From the NCBI GenBank assembly GCA_022758945.1, contig JAEMQE010000009.1, positions 1 through 6,637 of the forward strand: a stretch of DNA of 6,637 nucleotides, in the 5' to 3' direction. Position numbers and translations under genes: made by a program. Source of the DNA: Lentimicrobium sp. Lineage in GTDB: Bacteria; Bacteroidota; Bacteroidia; Flavobacteriales; Flavobacteriaceae. Positions 1 to 6,275 of the stretch are shown here, in pieces. The notes below the pieces were generated by a model that saw only the letters and a list, made by a program, of their open reading frames with translations, made no database searches and was not told where the DNA came from. How positions within the stretch are numbered: the stretch's first letter is position 1; each line of letters begins with the position of its first letter.

Positions 1-1
1 C

Positions 2-484
2 GTGGCAAATGATTGGCAAATAGACATGTTCGGCCAAAATCTTCTTCTTAGGGCTGAACGATCCGGAAAGGGAAAAGGAAGAATTTATTCCTTCAACGTA
101 CAAGGCTATGATGAATCATATAATTGGTTCGATCAAATTGTAACGGTAACTGTACCTCATGATAAAGGAAAAGAGATAAGTGTAACTACCAAACCTGCTA
201 CAAATCACAAATCGTCAATAAGTGGCAATCCAATTGAAAATTTGCCATTTGCATCAAAAGTTTGGCCTAATCCAAGTACAAATAGTTTTAACCTTGAAGT
301 GCAATCTACTTCGGATGAAAAGGTAGTGCTAACTGTATTTGATATCAATGGACGTTTACTTTCGAACCTAAATGCAAATAGCAATCAAACTACTTCATTT
401 GGTAAGGATTTGAAGGCTGGAACATATCTAATTTTAGTGAGACAAGGAAATAATTCCAATACTATTAAAGTAGTGAAACAATAA
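2..484 (+). CDS. Secreted protein with C-terminal T9SS type A sorting domain (3' part only)
   Basis: This is the C-terminal 160 residues of a larger protein whose start lies before the window; the GTG at its first codon is treated as an internal valine. Residues 26-55 (GRIYSFNVQGYD, then VTVTVPHDKGK) resemble the last strands of an Ig-like or HYR-like extracellular module. A low-complexity Ser/Thr/Asn/Lys linker follows (about 58-80). Residues 83-160 form a type A type IX secretion sorting domain: PNPS at 89-92, the FDINGRLL strand at 113-120, LKAGTYLILVR at 137-147 and the terminal KVVKQ. By family knowledge this domain sends the protein through the T9SS across the outer membrane, where it is removed as the cargo is anchored or released. 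The catalytic or binding part is outside the window, so the actual function cannot be called. The frame is open up to the TAA, and a terminator follows 26 bases later. Confidence 0.85.
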   Translation: MANDWQIDMFGQNLLLRAERSGKGKGRIYSFNVQGYDESYNWFDQIVTVTVPHDKGKEISVTTKPATNHKSSISGNPIENLPFASKVWPNPSTNSFNLEVQSTSDEKVVLTVFDINGRLLSNLNANSNQTTSFGKDLKAGTYLILVRQGNNSNTIKVVKQ

Positions 485-510
485 ACAACTGAGAAGAATT
501 TGATTATTTT

Positions 511-542
511 AGAGGCTGCACTTTAATCGGGCAGCCTCTTTT
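511..542 (+). terminator. Rho-independent terminator of the T9SS cargo gene
   Basis: A perfect 9-bp GC-rich stem (AGAGGCTGC at 511-519 paired with GCAGCCTCT at 531-539) encloses an 11-base loop and runs into four T residues (539-542). It begins 26 bases after the upstream stop codon. On the minus strand the stem is followed by TAAAATAATC, which lacks a T run, so it should act mainly on rightward transcripts. It may still partly block leftward transcripts from the oxidoreductase gene, which has no hairpin of its own before it. Confidence 0.8.
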
Positions 543-577
543 GCGTTTATTTATAAAAGTGATGCGTTTCTAAAATT

Positions 578-2140
578 CTACTTGATTAATATCTCCCCAA
601 TTTTCAACGCACATTTCTCCCCGTCAATTGCTGCCGAAATAATGCCTCCAGCATAACCAGCGCCTTCTCCACAAGGATACAAGCCTTTTATATGAACGTG
701 TTCCAACGTTTCTGCATCTCTGGGAATGCGCACTGGCGAGGATGTTCTCGATTCTGGCGCGTGAAGAACGGCTTCATTGGTCAAAAAACCTCGCATTGAT
801 TTTCCAAATTCGATAAAACCTTCTCGCAATATTTGGGTAAGAAATCCTGGAAAAACCTGTCCCATTTCTATTGAAGTCGTTCCGGGAACATAAGACGTTT
901 TTGGAATATTTGAGGATACTTTGTTTTGGGTGAAATCGACCATTTTTTGGGCTGGAACTCGTTGCGTCTCTCCAGCCAAATTCCACGCTTTTTGCTCAAT
1001 ACTTTTTTGGAATTCCATTCCAGCCAAAGCACCAAATTTGGCAAACGGCTTGAAATCTTCGAGTTTCAATTCGACCACAATTCCGGAATTAGCGGTAGCT
1101 TGATCTCTTTTGGATGGTGACCAACCATTGGTAACCACTTCGCCCGGACTTGTCGCACAAGGCGCAATCACACCACCGGGACACATACAAAACGAATACA
1201 TTCCTCTTCCTCCTACTTGCTTCACGATGGAGTATGGCGATGGCGGCAAATGTTGACCACGATAATCGCAACTGTACTGAATGCTGTCAATTAATGATTG
1301 TGGATGCTCGGCTCGAACGCCCAATGCAAAAGCTTTGGCTTCGATAAAAATTTGTTTTCTGTCTAATAATTCAAAAATATCGCGGGCTGAATGCCCTGTG
1401 GCTAGGATTATTTTATTGGCCAAAATTGTGTCGCCATTTTTGGTCACGATGCCCTGCACTTCATTATTTTTGATAAGAATATCGGTCAGTCGAGTTTCGA
1501 AAAGGACTTTACCTCCCATTTCGATAATTTTTTCCCGCATATCCTGAATAATTTGCGGCAATTTATTGGTTCCAATATGAGGATGGGCATCCACCAAAAT
1601 ATCGTGTGAAGCACCGTAAGCAACAAATAATTCTAAGATTCGGGTTACGTCGCCCCGTTTTTTGGAACGCGTGTATAATTTTCCGTCCGAATAGGTTCCT
1701 GCTCCGCCTTCGCCAAAACAGTAATTGGAATCTTCATCCACAATATGGTCTACATTAATGGCTTTCAAATCTCTTCGTCTTCCTCGAACATCTTTTCCAC
1801 GCTCAATGAGTATTGGCTTTAATCCCAATTCAATTAATTGTAAAGCGGCAAATAATCCAGCTGGACCAGCACCGACAACGATAACTTCTTGAGCGTTTTC
1901 GACATTTTTGTATTCCGGCAATTCAATTTTAGCTTCCTGAATGGGTTCTCCAACTAGATAAATAGTGACTTTCAAATTGAATTTCACTGCTTTTTGGCGT
2001 GCATCAATCGAACGTTTTAGAATAGAAATATGTTGGATTTCATTAGCATCGACCCGAATTAATTTGGAAATATATTGTTTGAGCAACAATTCGTTTGTAG
2101 CTATTTCCGGTGATACTTGAAAGAGAAGTTCTTGTGGCAT
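578..2140 (-). CDS. FAD-dependent oxidoreductase, COG2509-type (uncharacterised dehydrogenase)
   Basis: A 520-residue cytoplasmic flavoprotein. The start is placed at the ATG at 2140 (MPQELLFQVS), because the 20 residues gained from the ATG at 2200 would overlap the toxin gene and look unlike a conserved N-terminus. The N-terminal 75 or so residues form a small alpha/beta domain typical of this family. The Rossmann FAD-binding motif VVGAGPAG (88-95) is followed by the acidic strand end LIERG (111-115). The family signature CFGEGGAGTYSDGKLYTR spans 141-158, ATGHS lies at 247-251, a conserved-looking FCMCPGG sits at 317-323, and the C-terminal FAD-contact segment YPCGEGAGYAGG is at 488-499. Length and motif order fit an intact protein of the 'NAD(P)/FAD-dependent oxidoreductase' class; substrate and electron partner are unknown to me. 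The gene starts 13 bases after the toxin stop, with no promoter match in that gap, so it is probably read through from the toxin-antitoxin operon or from a promoter inside the toxin gene. Confidence 0.88.
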   Translation of the reverse strand: MPQELLFQVSPEIATNELLLKQYISKLIRVDANEIQHISILKRSIDARQKAVKFNLKVTIYLVGEPIQEAKIELPEYKNVENAQEVIVVGAGPAGLFAALQLIELGLKPILIERGKDVRGRRRDLKAINVDHIVDEDSNYCFGEGGAGTYSDGKLYTRSKKRGDVTRILELFVAYGASHDILVDAHPHIGTNKLPQIIQDMREKIIEMGGKVLFETRLTDILIKNNEVQGIVTKNGDTILANKIILATGHSARDIFELLDRKQIFIEAKAFALGVRAEHPQSLIDSIQYSCDYRGQHLPPSPYSIVKQVGGRGMYSFCMCPGGVIAPCATSPGEVVTNGWSPSKRDQATANSGIVVELKLEDFKPFAKFGALAGMEFQKSIEQKAWNLAGETQRVPAQKMVDFTQNKVSSNIPKTSYVPGTTSIEMGQVFPGFLTQILREGFIEFGKSMRGFLTNEAVLHAPESRTSSPVRIPRDAETLEHVHIKGLYPCGEGAGYAGGIISAAIDGEKCALKIGEILIK

Positions 2141-2153
2141 TTTATAGTGAAAT

Positions 2154-2420
2154 TTATGGAAATAATTTATAAATATCTTCCCGTTTGGCAAATCTGGCAA
2201 GTTCTATAACTTCTCCATCGAAATAAAATCCCAATCTATATTTTCCAATTCTAATTCTATAAGCTTCCGAATGACCTTTCATCTTTTTAATATTTGAAAT
2301 ACTTTGTATACTCTCGGAATTCTCAAGTAACACAATAACTTCAACGATGTCTTCCTTCAAAGTTGAATCTTTAATTTTTAATAAATCTTTAGAAAATAAT
2401 TTTCCAAATTTAACCCTCAC
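2154..2420 (-). CDS. Type II toxin, RelE/ParE family
   Basis: An 88-residue basic protein with the size and layout of RelE/ParE-superfamily toxins. It has an N-terminal helical half (KDLLKIKDSTLKEDIVEVIVLLE) and a C-terminal beta-sheet half with the family pattern KKMKGHSEAYRIRIGKYR (45-62), then LGFYFDGEVIELARFAKRED and a final IYKLFP. Candidate active-site residues by analogy with RelE are K46/K48, R55, R62, R80 and Y84; the conservation of basic residues favours a ribosome-dependent mRNase over a gyrase poison, but this is inference. The start is a GTG at 2420-2418 that overlaps the antitoxin stop as GTGA, which implies translational coupling and lower toxin output. No frameshift or internal stop is seen, so the toxin appears intact. 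It neighbours the oxidoreductase gene with only 13 bases between. Confidence 0.88.
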   Translation of the reverse strand: MRVKFGKLFSKDLLKIKDSTLKEDIVEVIVLLENSESIQSISNIKKMKGHSEAYRIRIGKYRLGFYFDGEVIELARFAKREDIYKLFP

Positions 2421-2668
2421 GATTGCAAGATTTTCATAATTTCTTCCCTTGAAACAAATTCTGTTCTATCGGCTTCTTGCATTAAAATAAGCATTCCTAT
2501 ATCCTCTTTTTCTTCATCGGATAAATTATTGAATTGACTTGTTTGTTTATTTTTTACATAAGTTTGCACAGCATTTTCTATCAATCCTTTAACGCTTGTT
2601 TTTTCAAATATTGAAATTACTTTCAATTTAGTTAAAGTAGTTTCGTCTATATCAATTAATTTTCTCAT
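2417..2668 (-). CDS. Type II antitoxin, ribbon-helix-helix DNA-binding protein
   Basis: An 83-residue protein started at the ATG at 2668 (MRKLIDIDETTL). A 28-residue upstream extension to 2752 is rejected because it is hydrophobic, unlike the family, and would run through the promoter and operator. Residues 1-43 fit a ribbon-helix-helix fold: a beta strand (KLIDID), helix 1 (ETTLTKLKVISIFE), a turn with T/S residues, and helix 2 (SVKGLIENAVQTYVKNK). The acidic C-terminal part (about 50-83, LSDEEKEDIGMLILMQ to ILQS) would be the toxin-neutralising tail. By family knowledge it would bind the toxin in the cytoplasm and, alone or with toxin, repress its own promoter. The palindrome just upstream (2689-2712) is the obvious operator. 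It is the first gene of the operon and its stop overlaps the toxin GTG by 4 bases. Confidence 0.85.
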   Translation of the reverse strand: MRKLIDIDETTLTKLKVISIFEKTSVKGLIENAVQTYVKNKQTSQFNNLSDEEKEDIGMLILMQEADRTEFVSREEIMKILQS

Positions 2669-2684
2669 TGGAAATATTTTTACA

Positions 2685-2715
2685 CAAATATATATCATAT
2701 ATATGATATATACAA
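2685..2715 (-). promoter_or_regulatory. Promoter of the toxin-antitoxin operon
   Basis: On the minus strand, TATATTTG (2692-2685) matches the Bacteroidota -7 box TAnnTTTG exactly. A TTG at 2715-2713 lies 20 bases upstream, within the usual spacing for the -33 element. The -7 box ends 16 bases before the antitoxin ATG, which predicts a very short leader of roughly 10 nt. The spacer and the first half of the -7 box are filled by a palindrome listed separately. Confidence 0.6.
2689..2712. promoter_or_regulatory. Probable antitoxin operator: perfect 24-bp palindrome
   Basis: Twelve bases (TATATATCATAT) are followed directly by their exact reverse complement, with the axis between 2700 and 2701; the symmetry breaks at 2688/2713. 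The only G/C pair (C2696 and G2705) is symmetric, giving TATCATAT/ATATGATA half-sites. It occupies the spacer of the toxin-antitoxin promoter and ends 18 bases before a weaker -7-like box for the rightward gene, so a bound ribbon-helix-helix repressor could block both. AT-rich palindromes arise easily by chance; the position is the stronger argument. Confidence 0.6.
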
Positions 2716-2730
2716 AACAAAAAAACTTTG

Positions 2731-2738
2731 TAACTTTA
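2731..2738 (+). promoter_or_regulatory. Possible -7 box of the small rightward gene
   Basis: TAACTTTA matches TAnnTTTG at seven of eight positions and lies 19 bases before the ATG at 2758. No TTG is present at a suitable distance upstream; that place is taken by the palindrome at 2689-2712. This is a weak call based on one element. Confidence 0.3.
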
Positions 2739-2757
2739 CATTCTAAAAACATTCAAA

Positions 2758-2994
2758 ATGTCTCGACAAATAAAACTAATATGGGATTTTCGTGGACCTG
2801 CTTCGGCAAAAACGGCCGAACATCACGAGATTCATTTGAAGGAATATATTCTTGCCGAAAAATTATCTCCAAATATCACTGGATTTGAAATCCTTAGCGA
2901 AATGCATGCAATAGCATTTATGGTCGTAACAGATGAGAATATGATTCAAGTGCGAGATGCATTGAAACCAAATCGTGCAGAGTTGTTTGAATAG
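2758..2994 (+). CDS. Small protein of unknown function, conserved-looking
   Basis: A 78-residue soluble protein starting MSRQIKLIWDFRGP, with no signal peptide or membrane segment. The composition is ordinary and the predicted order is strand (IKLIWDF), helix (AEHHEIHLKEYILAEKL), strand (ITGFEILSEMHAIAFMVVT) and helix (NMIQVRDALKP), so it appears to be a small alpha/beta fold. HxxxH in EHHEIHLKEY (about 21-30) is notable, but with no other ligands visible it does not establish metal binding. I recall similar uncharacterised short proteins in flavobacteria that begin with the same RQIKLIWDFRGP stretch, but I know no function. The start is the only ATG that fits; it sits after an A-rich leader (ATTCAAA). 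It is divergent from the toxin-antitoxin pair, shares an 89-bp control region with it, and is convergent with recQ, leaving 32 bp between the stops. Confidence 0.75.
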   Translation: MSRQIKLIWDFRGPASAKTAEHHEIHLKEYILAEKLSPNITGFEILSEMHAIAFMVVTDENMIQVRDALKPNRAELFE

Positions 2995-3026
2995 ATTTGC
3001 TTTGAGTTTATTGCTTTGACTGATTC

Positions 3027-5222
3027 CTAATTTGCCACTTCGCTTATAAATTTGATACGCATCAGGCGCAATTCTTCAAGGTCATAATCGCCTTCAAATT
3101 CTTTCAAAGCATTTTCAATGTTATCTGAATGCGATTCCATAAAATAATCATGAATTTCTTCTTGTTGGTCGTCATCCAGCATTTCATCAATCCAATATTT
3201 GATGTTCAGCTTGGTACCAGAATTCACAATTTGTTCCATTTCAGAAATCAAAGCCTCCATAGTCAACCCCTTGGAAGAAGCAATGTCATTTAATGGTAAT
3301 TTCCTATCTATATTTTGAATGATATACAATTTATTAACTGAATTTACTCCAGTAGATTTAACAACCAAATCATCCGGTCTAATAATATCATTTTCCTCGA
3401 CATAATGGCTGATTAGTTCAATAAATTCCTTGCCATATTTCTTTGCTTTTCCTTCTCCGACACCGTGAGTATTTATTAACTCATCAATAGAAATTGGGTA
3501 TTTCAAGGCCATATCTTCAAGTGATGGATCTTGAAAAACTACAAAAGGAGGAACGCCTAATCTTTTAGCCACCTTTTTACGTAAGTCACGTAACATTCCC
3601 ATTAAAACCTCATCAGCAACTCCAGTGCCTTTTGCTGCAGTTACAATAGCTTCGTCTTCAGTTTCATTGTATTCATGATCTTCTGACATCATAAAAGAAA
3701 CTGGTTTTTTGATAAAATCTAATCCTTTTTTGGTGATTTTTACAACACCATAAGTTTCTATATCTTTAGATAATAATCCATCAACTAATACTTGTCGCAA
3801 TAAAGCCATCCAATATTTTTCATCACGGTCAGAGCCACAACCAAAAAAAGTTTGGCTATCCGTTCTATGTGCTTTTATGACTGCGTTTACACGACCTATA
3901 AGAGTAAAAACAACTTCTTTGGATTTATAGATATGTTTTGTATCACGGACCACTTCGAGTAATTTAACGACTTGATCTTTTGCTTCAATCTTAACTTTTG
4001 GATTGCGAACATTATCATCCATATCGCCTCCTTCACCCGTTTCGTTATCGAATTCTTCACCAAAATAATGCAAGAGAAATTTCCTCCTTGACATCGAAGT
4101 TTCAGCATAAGCCACAACTTCCTGCAATAATGCGAAACCTATTTCCTGCTCGGCTACGGGTTTTCCAGATAAGAATTTCTCCAGTTTTTCTACATCTTTA
4201 TACGAATAATAAGCTAGGCAATGTCCTTCGCCTCCATCACGACCTGCACGACCAGTTTCTTGGTAATAACTTTCCAATGATTTTGGAATATCGTGATGAA
4301 TCACAAAACGCACATCGGGTTTGTCAATTCCCATCCCGAAAGCAATTGTTGCAACGACTACATCTACATCTTCCATAAGAAACATATCCTGATGTTTGGC
4401 TCGCGTTTTTGCATCTAAACCTGCATGATAAGGCACAGCACTTATTCCGTTAACTTGTAAAACTTCGGCAATAGCCTCAACTTTTTTACGACTTAAACAA
4501 TAAATAATTCCTGATTTGCCTTTGTGCTGTTTTATAAAACGAATAATATCGGATTCGATATTTTTGGTTTTGGTACGAACTTCATAATATAAATTTGGCC
4601 TGTTAAACGAAGCTTTATAAGTTGTTGCGTCAACCATATCCAGGTTTTTCAGGATATCTTCCTGCACTTTTGGAGTCGCTGTAGCAGTAAGACCTATAAC
4701 AGGAACATCACCTAATTGCTTGATAATATGCTTAAGATTTCTATATTCAGGTCTAAAATCGTGGCCCCATTCTGAGATGCAATGCGCTTCATCAATGGCA
4801 ACAAATGAAATAGGTACAGTTTGAAGAAAATTGACATATTCTTCTTTTGCTAAAGATTCCGGAGCAACATATAAGAGTTTAGTTAAACCAGAAGTAATAT
4901 CATTTTTGACTTGAGTAATTTCAGTTTTGGTGAGTGAAGAGTTTAAAACATGTGCAACCCCATTTTCAGAAGATAAACTTCGAATGGCATCGACTTGATT
5001 TTTCATTAAGGCAATTAAAGGAGAAACAACGATGGCTGTTCCTTCTTGAACTAAGGCAGGCAATTGATAACAAAGTGACTTGCCGCCGCCTGTAGGCATA
5101 ATCACAAAAGTGTTTTCTTTATTGAGAATACTTTTTATAACTTGTTCCTGTAAACCTTTGAATTGGCTGAAGCCAAAATACTTCTTTAATGCTGCGTTGA
5201 TGTCAATTTCGTTTGAATTCAT
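3027..5222 (-). CDS. recQ: ATP-dependent DNA helicase RecQ (RQC zinc cysteines absent)
   Basis: A 731-residue 3'-5' DNA helicase of recombination and fork repair. The superfamily 2 motifs are all present: motif 0 FGFSQFKGLQEQ (16-27), Walker A MPTGGGKS (42-49, catalytic K48), DEAH at 144-147 with the aromatic-rich loop CISEWGHDFRPEY after it, TATATP (179-184), motif V VATIAFGMGIDKPDVR and motif VI QETGRAGRDG (321-330, arginine finger). The RQC region starts near 370. Where most RecQ proteins have one Cys before RR and a CxxCxxC cluster, this one has S378 and the acidic stretch GEGGDMDDN (396-404), with no cysteine between 336 and 461. A winged-helix segment follows (about 410-505), then an HRDC domain (about 553-609, RLGVPPFVVFQDPSLEDMA). 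A further C-terminal part of about 120 residues (612-731) makes it longer than E. coli RecQ, near the usual size of Bacteroidota members. The start ATG at 5222 is consistent with the promoter 38 bases upstream. Confidence 0.96.
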   Translation of the reverse strand: MNSNEIDINAALKKYFGFSQFKGLQEQVIKSILNKENTFVIMPTGGGKSLCYQLPALVQEGTAIVVSPLIALMKNQVDAIRSLSSENGVAHVLNSSLTKTEITQVKNDITSGLTKLLYVAPESLAKEEYVNFLQTVPISFVAIDEAHCISEWGHDFRPEYRNLKHIIKQLGDVPVIGLTATATPKVQEDILKNLDMVDATTYKASFNRPNLYYEVRTKTKNIESDIIRFIKQHKGKSGIIYCLSRKKVEAIAEVLQVNGISAVPYHAGLDAKTRAKHQDMFLMEDVDVVVATIAFGMGIDKPDVRFVIHHDIPKSLESYYQETGRAGRDGGEGHCLAYYSYKDVEKLEKFLSGKPVAEQEIGFALLQEVVAYAETSMSRRKFLLHYFGEEFDNETGEGGDMDDNVRNPKVKIEAKDQVVKLLEVVRDTKHIYKSKEVVFTLIGRVNAVIKAHRTDSQTFFGCGSDRDEKYWMALLRQVLVDGLLSKDIETYGVVKITKKGLDFIKKPVSFMMSEDHEYNETEDEAIVTAAKGTGVADEVLMGMLRDLRKKVAKRLGVPPFVVFQDPSLEDMALKYPISIDELINTHGVGEGKAKKYGKEFIELISHYVEENDIIRPDDLVVKSTGVNSVNKLYIIQNIDRKLPLNDIASSKGLTMEALISEMEQIVNSGTKLNIKYWIDEMLDDDQQEEIHDYFMESHSDNIENALKEFEGDYDLEELRLMRIKFISEVAN

Positions 5223-5244
5223 TCTTTATTAATGGTATTTTATC

Positions 5245-5252
5245 TAAATTTG
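5245..5252 (+). promoter_or_regulatory. Probable -7 box of the kdsD-tatC operon
   Basis: TAAATTTG matches the Bacteroidota -7 consensus TAnnTTTG exactly and is followed by GCGACAC, a typical start region. No TTG is seen about 20 bases upstream, where TTC (5222-5224) is the best match. Transcription from here would begin near 5258. That excludes the ATG at 5232 as the kdsD start and leaves a leader of about 50 nt before the TTG at 5310. Confidence 0.5.
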
Positions 5253-5259
5253 CGACACA

Positions 5260-5290
5260 TAAAGATACTAATTTCTTTTACATACACAAA
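5260..5290 (-). promoter_or_regulatory. Probable recQ promoter
   Basis: On the minus strand TTTG (5290-5287) is followed after 19 bases by TATCTTTA (5267-5260), which fits TTG-N19-TAnnTTTG with one mismatch. Transcription would start near 5254, giving a leader of about 30 nt before the recQ ATG. The polymerase footprint would overlap that of the opposing kdsD promoter, so the two are probably used in competition. Confidence 0.5.
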
Positions 5291-5309
5291 TTTTTATAAT
5301 AATTCTATT

Positions 5310-6275
5310 TTGGACACAAAAGAAAATATATTGATTTTGGCAAAAAAAACCATTCTTTCAGAGAGTGAGTCTATAGCAAAACTAATTGATTTTATTGACC
5401 TTAACTTCGCCGAAGCTACTCAAATCCTGTTTAATTCCAAAGGAAGATTGATCGTTACAGGAATTGGAAAAAGTGCAATTATTGCTCAAAAAATGGTTGC
5501 CACATTCAATTCTACAGGAACTCCATCGCTTTTTTTGCATGCTTCTGAGGCGATTCATGGTGATTTAGGCATGGTACAACCCGACGATGTCGTGATTTGT
5601 ATTTCAAAAAGTGGTAACAGTCCCGAAATAAAAATTCTCATTCCAATATTGAAACGTTTTGGCAATAAACTAATCGCCATAACCGGAAATGTAACTTCTT
5701 TTTTAGCAAAAGAATCCCATTATATTTTGAATACTACTGTTGATGCTGAATCTTGCCCGCTCAATCTAGCGCCAACTAATAGCACCACTGCACAACTTGT
5801 TATGGGTGATGCGCTTGCGGTATGTTTAATGGAAATGAGAAATTTCACTCCGGAAGATTTTGCAAAATACCATCCTGGTGGTTCTTTAGGTAAAAAATTA
5901 TTACTTCGCGTGAAGGATATGCTCGATGCAACCCATAAACCTAGTGTTACACCAAATTCAAGTATTAAAGAAGTGATTTTTGAAATTTCAGCAAAACGTC
6001 TCGGAGTTACAGCAGTAATTGAGAACGAAAAAGTGATAGGAATTATCACTGATGGAGATATCCGAAGAATGCTAAATGAAAACGATACTTTTACCCATTT
6101 GACCGCCAAAGATATTATGACAAAAAAACCAAAAATGATACAATCAACCACTATGGTTGCCGAAGCATTAAATATTCTTGAAGATTTCTCGATTACACAA
6201 TTAGTTGTTGTTGACGATGGAGAATACAAAGGAATAATTCATTTACATGACATTTTAAAAGAAGGAATTGTATAA
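5310..6275 (+). CDS. kdsD: D-arabinose 5-phosphate isomerase (KpsF/GutQ family)
   Basis: Interconverts ribulose 5-phosphate and arabinose 5-phosphate in the cytoplasm, the first step towards Kdo for the LPS inner core. I place the start at TTG 5310 (DTKENILILAKKT follows), giving 321 residues. The ATG at 5232 would add 26 residues unlike the family and lies upstream of the likely promoter. The SIS domain covers about 15-190, with GRLIVTGIGKSA (45-56), HASEAIHGDLGM (77-88), SKSGNSPE (99-106) and APTNSTTAQLVMGDALA (154-170). The four catalytic residues known from E. coli KdsD (K59, E111, E152, H193) are matched by K54, E106, E147 and H188, each offset by exactly five, which supports the TTG start. 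Two CBS domains follow (about 201-255 and 265-316), ending in ITDGDIRRM and IIHLHDIL; these usually have a regulatory nucleotide or sugar-sensing role. The stop TAA overlaps the tatC ATG by one base (TAATG). Confidence 0.93.
   Translation: MDTKENILILAKKTILSESESIAKLIDFIDLNFAEATQILFNSKGRLIVTGIGKSAIIAQKMVATFNSTGTPSLFLHASEAIHGDLGMVQPDDVVICISKSGNSPEIKILIPILKRFGNKLIAITGNVTSFLAKESHYILNTTVDAESCPLNLAPTNSTTAQLVMGDALAVCLMEMRNFTPEDFAKYHPGGSLGKKLLLRVKDMLDATHKPSVTPNSSIKEVIFEISAKRLGVTAVIENEKVIGIITDGDIRRMLNENDTFTHLTAKDIMTKKPKMIQSTTMVAEALNILEDFSITQLVVVDDGEYKGIIHLHDILKEGIV

Noticed and set aside
774..1547. Several 60-88 codon open frames on both strands within the oxidoreductase gene
   Set aside because: All overlap conserved FAD-protein coding sequence in other frames and show no domain, promoter or plausible start.
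2141..2200. 20-residue N-terminal extension of the oxidoreductase
   Set aside because: It overlaps the toxin coding end and adds residues unlike the family; the ATG at 2140 begins the recognisable N-terminal domain.
2689..2712. The AT-rich palindrome as a transcription terminator
   Set aside because: The stem is nearly all A-T, has no loop or T run on either strand, and sits upstream of both divergent genes rather than after a stop codon.
2669..2752. 28-residue hydrophobic N-terminal extension of the antitoxin (possible membrane anchor)
   Set aside because: It would translate through the promoter and operator, and ribbon-helix-helix antitoxins begin at or near the first strand; the hydrophobicity comes from AT-rich spacer DNA.
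2995..3026. Bidirectional terminator between the convergent small gene and recQ
   Set aside because: I see only a direct repeat of GCTTTGA (TTGCTTTGA twice), not an inverted repeat that would form a hairpin.
3998..4378. 126-codon open frame on the plus strand inside recQ
   Set aside because: Antisense to the conserved motif V-VI and RQC region of recQ; the translation (RLLHPFRYRILHQNN and similar) matches nothing and has no promoter.
5720..6229. 169-codon open frame on the minus strand inside kdsD
   Set aside because: It lies wholly antisense to a gene with four conserved catalytic residues and two CBS domains; its Ser/Thr/Ile/Phe-rich translation looks like an antisense shadow.
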